Below are positions 61,079 through 64,000 of a stretch of DNA of 64,000 nt, one piece after another. The position numbers and the translations under genes were made by a program. The notes under the pieces are model-generated. The model had not been told where the DNA came from, made no database searches, and saw only the letters and a list, made by a program, of their open reading frames with translations. Source of the DNA: Desulfoscipio geothermicus (GTDB lineage: Bacteria; Bacillota; Desulfotomaculia; Desulfotomaculales; Desulfallaceae); assembly GCA_016841645.1 (NCBI GenBank), contig JAENYS010000007.1, positions 1 to 64,000 of the forward strand. The letters run 5' to 3'. How positions within the stretch are numbered: position 1 is the stretch's first letter; every line of letters starts with the position of its first letter.

Positions 61079-61849
61079 ATGCATATTTTTCAGCATATCA
61101 GCAATGATTTAGACATGGTACATAAACTAATTCATAAAAATTTATTAATTAGAACAGGCCATATTAAAGATTATGTTAATCAAGACGTTAGTTATTTATA
61201 TAACAATTTAAGACCCGCGCTGGTACTTATCTGCCATCGCCTGTTCAGTCCGGCCAACCGGCAGACCGTGGCCCTGGCAGCCGTACTGCAGTTTATTTAT
61301 ATGGCTTCTCAGGTACATATAAGATTATCGGAAGACAACCCCGCCGAAGAAAAACCGGCGAATACCGGCACCGGCTACCAGTATCCCGTGCTGGTGGGTG
61401 ACTACTTATACGGCAGATTCTTTACAACCCTATGCAATGCCGGTATTGTACATTACCTGAAAAATATGGCGGAACTTATCTGCACCATTAATAAAAACGA
61501 GGTAATGGATTTGAATAACCCGAATCTGGCCAGAACCAATCCGCCGGCTTATCATGAAGTTATCCGCGGCGAGTGTGCGGAACTTTTAGCCTGTGGTGCC
61601 TATCTTGGTGCTGATTTGGCCGGTGCAGACAACTTTACTAAAGATAAACTGTATCAATTAGGACTAAATTTGGGAATGGCTTTCGGACTGCTGGCAAGGA
61701 ATGCCCCAACTATACAAATTAACGACTATGCAGGTAAAGCCAAGCTTATATTAACACAGCTGCCGCCCGGTAAAGATAGAGAAAGCCTGCAGGAACTGCT
61801 TGGTTTATGTGCTGCGGAAAACACCGCGTTAAAGCTCATGGTAGTATAA
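61079..61849 (+). CDS. polyprenyl-synthase-like protein lacking the DDxxD motif
   Basis: 256 residues from ATG 61079, after AAAGGAGG. The pattern RPALVLICHRLF, AAVLQFIYMASQVHIRLSED, then LVGDYLYGRFFTTLCNAG, GECAELLACGAYLGADL and LYQLGLNLGMAFGLL follows heptaprenyl/polyprenyl synthases. However, the first aspartate-rich motif (HDDVID) is replaced by VHIRLSED and no second DDxxD is visible. It may be a non-catalytic partner subunit of a menaquinone side-chain synthase. mqnA follows after 79 bases. Confidence 0.75.
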   Translation: MHIFQHISNDLDMVHKLIHKNLLIRTGHIKDYVNQDVSYLYNNLRPALVLICHRLFSPANRQTVALAAVLQFIYMASQVHIRLSEDNPAEEKPANTGTGYQYPVLVGDYLYGRFFTTLCNAGIVHYLKNMAELICTINKNEVMDLNNPNLARTNPPAYHEVIRGECAELLACGAYLGADLAGADNFTKDKLYQLGLNLGMAFGLLARNAPTIQINDYAGKAKLILTQLPPGKDRESLQELLGLCAAENTALKLMVV

Positions 61850-61928
61850 CACAGCACAATAATGATTGAACATATCTTAATTGGCGTGCTTAAGATCCCG
61901 TTTCCTTGTAATGGAGGAGGGTTTTCAG

Positions 61929-62762
61929 ATGTCCAGAATACGCATTGGACAGATTGACCATATTACCTGCATACCGGTTTATCATGCCCTGGAAGAAGGT
62001 CTACTGATAAGCGATATAGAATTGGTTAAAGGTCAGCCCAGTCAGTTAAATAATATGTTTTTCAATGGTGAACTGGATATAACACCCCTATCTTCCATTG
62101 AATATGCCAGGCATGCCAATGAGTGCATAATATTACCTAACCTGTCCATAAGTACCGATGGCCGGTCAGCAAACATCTTTTTTTTCAGTCAGCTTCCGCC
62201 CACCGAACTGGAAAGCAAAACCATTGCAATAACCACTTCTTGCGCCACCTCGGTGGTGCAGCTGCGCATACTGTTCGAACACTTTTACCATGTGGAAGTG
62301 AAGATGGTTAACGCCGCCCCTGACCTTGACGCCATGCTGGCTGCGACGGACGGGGCACTGCTCATCGGTGATGATGCCATGAGGGCATACCAACAAGTGC
62401 TAAATACCGACCGTGATCTTATAGTCACTGACTTGGGCGAAGCTTGGAAAGATTTTACCAAGCAAAAAATGGTTTACGCCGTGTGGGTAGCCCATGCCGC
62501 CCTTGCCCAAACAGCTCCTTACATCGTCGAAAAAATTGCTAACCTGCTTTATGAATCTAATCTAACCGGGTGGGCCCAAAGAGAAGCGCTCCTCGATAAA
62601 GCCCGGCGGCGTTCCGGGTTGCCACTTGAAGTGGTAGATCACTACCTGGATATCCTTCACCAGGAATTTGGTGAAGAGGAACAAAAAGCATTGCTTACCT
62701 ATTTCGATTATGCCTATAAAAGCGGAATTATCGACGAACGGGTAAAACTAAACATTTATTGA
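61929..62762 (+). CDS. mqnA: menaquinone biosynthesis protein MqnA (chorismate dehydratase)
   Basis: 277-residue periplasmic-binding-protein-fold enzyme of the futalosine pathway, converting chorismate to 3-enolpyruvylbenzoate. Landmarks: RIGQIDHITCIPVYHALEEG, GELDITPLSSIEYARH, SNTTS-like AITTSCATSVVQL, and ALLIGDDAMRAY. ATG 61929 follows GGAGGAGGG; the 16 residues before it in the frame are unlikely to be used. The quinone pathway fits the nearby polyprenyl-synthase-like gene. Confidence 0.93.
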   Translation: MSRIRIGQIDHITCIPVYHALEEGLLISDIELVKGQPSQLNNMFFNGELDITPLSSIEYARHANECIILPNLSISTDGRSANIFFFSQLPPTELESKTIAITTSCATSVVQLRILFEHFYHVEVKMVNAAPDLDAMLAATDGALLIGDDAMRAYQQVLNTDRDLIVTDLGEAWKDFTKQKMVYAVWVAHAALAQTAPYIVEKIANLLYESNLTGWAQREALLDKARRRSGLPLEVVDHYLDILHQEFGEEEQKALLTYFDYAYKSGIIDERVKLNIY

Positions 62763-63017
62763 ATTATTTATATTTCCAAAAAGGTTGTCCCGACCTTGCA
62801 CCGGTTAACGGCAGCAGGGTTTTTAGTATGCAAGCACTAATTTTTCTCCCATACTCCTTGTTATGGCCTTTATCTTTTGGTATTCTTTAATTCAAAAGGT
62901 ACGGATACTTTTAATTAATTCTATTAAATAATTTGCAAAAAACCAATAATATGTTTACGCAGGGCACTATTAAAATTCCTGCCATACCAATATTGCCAAA
63001 CAAAACCAGAGGTAATA

Positions 63018-64000
63018 ATGCCAAGAAGAAGACTAAAACTAGGACAACCGCTGCTCATTAGCTATGCATTGGTTGACCTGGTGGGTACACTACTGCTTAT
63101 GCTGCCCATAGCATCTACCGAACCTGGGTCAACAAATTTAATAGTGGCTTGGTTTACTGCCACCTCCGCGCTAACGGTAACCGGGCTCACGGTGGTCTCC
63201 TCAGCAAGCCACTGGACCACGTTCGGGCATCTAGTAATCTTAGTGTTAATGCAAACTGGCGGACTTGGGATCGCGGCCCTGGTTACCATCACAATGACCA
63301 TGTTAGGTCTGCGTATTCATTTGGGCCAGCGCATGCTAATTACCCAAGATCGCAATTATTATAACATGTCCGGGGTAATACGCCTGGTGCGCAATATTTT
63401 ATTTCTAACTCTACTGCTAGAGACCATAGGTGCAGTTTTATTAAGTATTTTTTTTCCCAATTTATGGGACAATGGTATCATTAAGGGGCTACTGTTTATC
63501 GCCTTTCATGCAATCAGCGCATTTAACGGCGCAGGCTTTGACCTGACCGGACAAAGCATGCAACCATTCACTCATTACATTGGTATCAACATAGTGATGA
63601 TGGCCCTGATAATACTAGGTAGCCTGGGCTTCGTTGTTTTACAAGAACTGTTTCTGGTGCGCAAATGGCACAGGCTCAGCCTGCATAGCCGCATGGTATT
63701 ACTGGTTACCGGTGCCATTACTTTGTTGGGTAGTATTTTTTTCTTAGCCAGTGAATACAATCACACTCTTGCAGGCGCACCACTGGAAGATAAAATTGTA
63801 ATCAGCCTGTTCCAAGCAGTCACTCGAACCGCAGGTTTTACCACCGTACCGGTTACGATTTGGAACGAACCGTTTATTTTTCTGATGATTATTATGATGC
63901 TCATTGGGGCCAGTCCGGGTTCCGTCGGCGGAGGCATTAAGACAACCACCTTGGGTACGGTGGTTTTAGCCGTATGGTCCATTGTCCGTGGTAAAAATGC
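63018..64000 (+). CDS. TrkH/KtrB-family potassium uptake protein, 3' end outside the window
   Basis: Frame from ATG 63018 (AGAGGT upstream) to the window end, 327 codons. The selectivity-filter loops of the family appear in order: FTATSALTVTGLTVV, HAISAFNGAGFDLTG, and VTRTAGFTTVPV; a fourth begins as SPGSVGGGIKTTT. Membrane segments alternate as expected. It forms a potassium channel-like subunit needing a TrkA/KtrA partner, which may lie just beyond the edge. Confidence 0.93.
   Translation, partial: MPRRRLKLGQPLLISYALVDLVGTLLLMLPIASTEPGSTNLIVAWFTATSALTVTGLTVVSSASHWTTFGHLVILVLMQTGGLGIAALVTITMTMLGLRIHLGQRMLITQDRNYYNMSGVIRLVRNILFLTLLLETIGAVLLSIFFPNLWDNGIIKGLLFIAFHAISAFNGAGFDLTGQSMQPFTHYIGINIVMMALIILGSLGFVVLQELFLVRKWHRLSLHSRMVLLVTGAITLLGSIFFLASEYNHTLAGAPLEDKIVISLFQAVTRTAGFTTVPVTIWNEPFIFLMIIMMLIGASPGSVGGGIKTTTLGTVVLAVWSIVRGKN

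Overview
The window looks like a chromosome segment of a spore-forming, strictly anaerobic Firmicute of the Desulfotomaculum/Peptococcaceae type. Sporulation genes (cotJA, cotJB, a broken cotJC, a gerM-domain lipoprotein, ytfJ/gerW), a soluble heterodisulfide reductase set (hdrC-hdrB-hdrA), futalosine-pathway menaquinone synthesis (mqnA), many Fe-S proteins and repeated molybdenum/tungsten signals all point that way. The assignment rests on gene content only.

Positions 1-12,300 are the accessory and most unusual part. A 5'-interrupted topB is followed on the minus strand by a 1,292-residue signalling protein: four PAS domains, GGDEF, HD-GYP, then a complete TupA-like tungstate-binding domain with no signal peptide. 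Its leader holds a candidate molybdenum/tungsten-cofactor (Moco/Tuco) riboswitch joined to an intrinsic terminator. A second riboswitch of the same design lies ahead of a chemotaxis receptor gene, with a frameshifted S-layer-homology remnant between them. A truncated 5S rRNA with a 19-base insertion lies between the two units. A large serine recombinase gene ends two bases from a cotJC gene that is cut after 33 codons, so an element has entered the cotJ spore-coat operon. The other half of cotJC is not in the window. A frameshifted Mop (molbindin) gene at 25.7 kb is a further trace of Mo/W biology.

Positions 12,500-31,100 are mostly housekeeping and envelope genes: a ParA/MinD-like ATPase, a three-gene unit (a quinate-dehydrogenase-like protein, an SCP2 protein and an APC permease), an L,D-transpeptidase, a GerM-domain lipoprotein, a Gfo/Idh/MocA oxidoreductase, a five-SH3b cell-wall amidase, rph-rdgB-phosphoesterase, a PurF-like protein lacking the catalytic cysteine, an iron-sulfur-type flavoprotein, a broken patatin gene, and three tRNAs (Gly-TCC, Arg-TCT, Leu-TAG).

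Positions 31,800-47,000 hold hdrCBA (the HdrA is a tandem, two-flavin-domain form), a macrodomain protein, thrC with an overlapping 56-codon membrane ORF, ytfJ and small zinc-ribbon proteins, a sirtuin, an endonuclease/exonuclease/phosphatase-family protein and tsaD. The gap after tsaD contains a cluster of DnaA boxes. Positions 47,000-64,000 hold an ACT protein, 5-formyl-THF cyclo-ligase, a 30-bp perfect palindrome, an acyl-CoA synthetase, a Na/Pi cotransporter, a LytTR regulator, acpS-nnr-alr, membrane and soluble ferredoxins, a large membrane-anchored sulfatase-like protein, speD, a polyprenyl-synthase-like protein without its aspartate motif next to mqnA, and the start of a TrkH/KtrB potassium transporter running off the right edge.

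The strongest candidate for an undescribed system is the 2.5-9.3 kb unit. It appears to couple Mo/W-cofactor sensing at the RNA level, tungstate/molybdate sensing at the protein level, cyclic-di-GMP turnover and chemotaxis.
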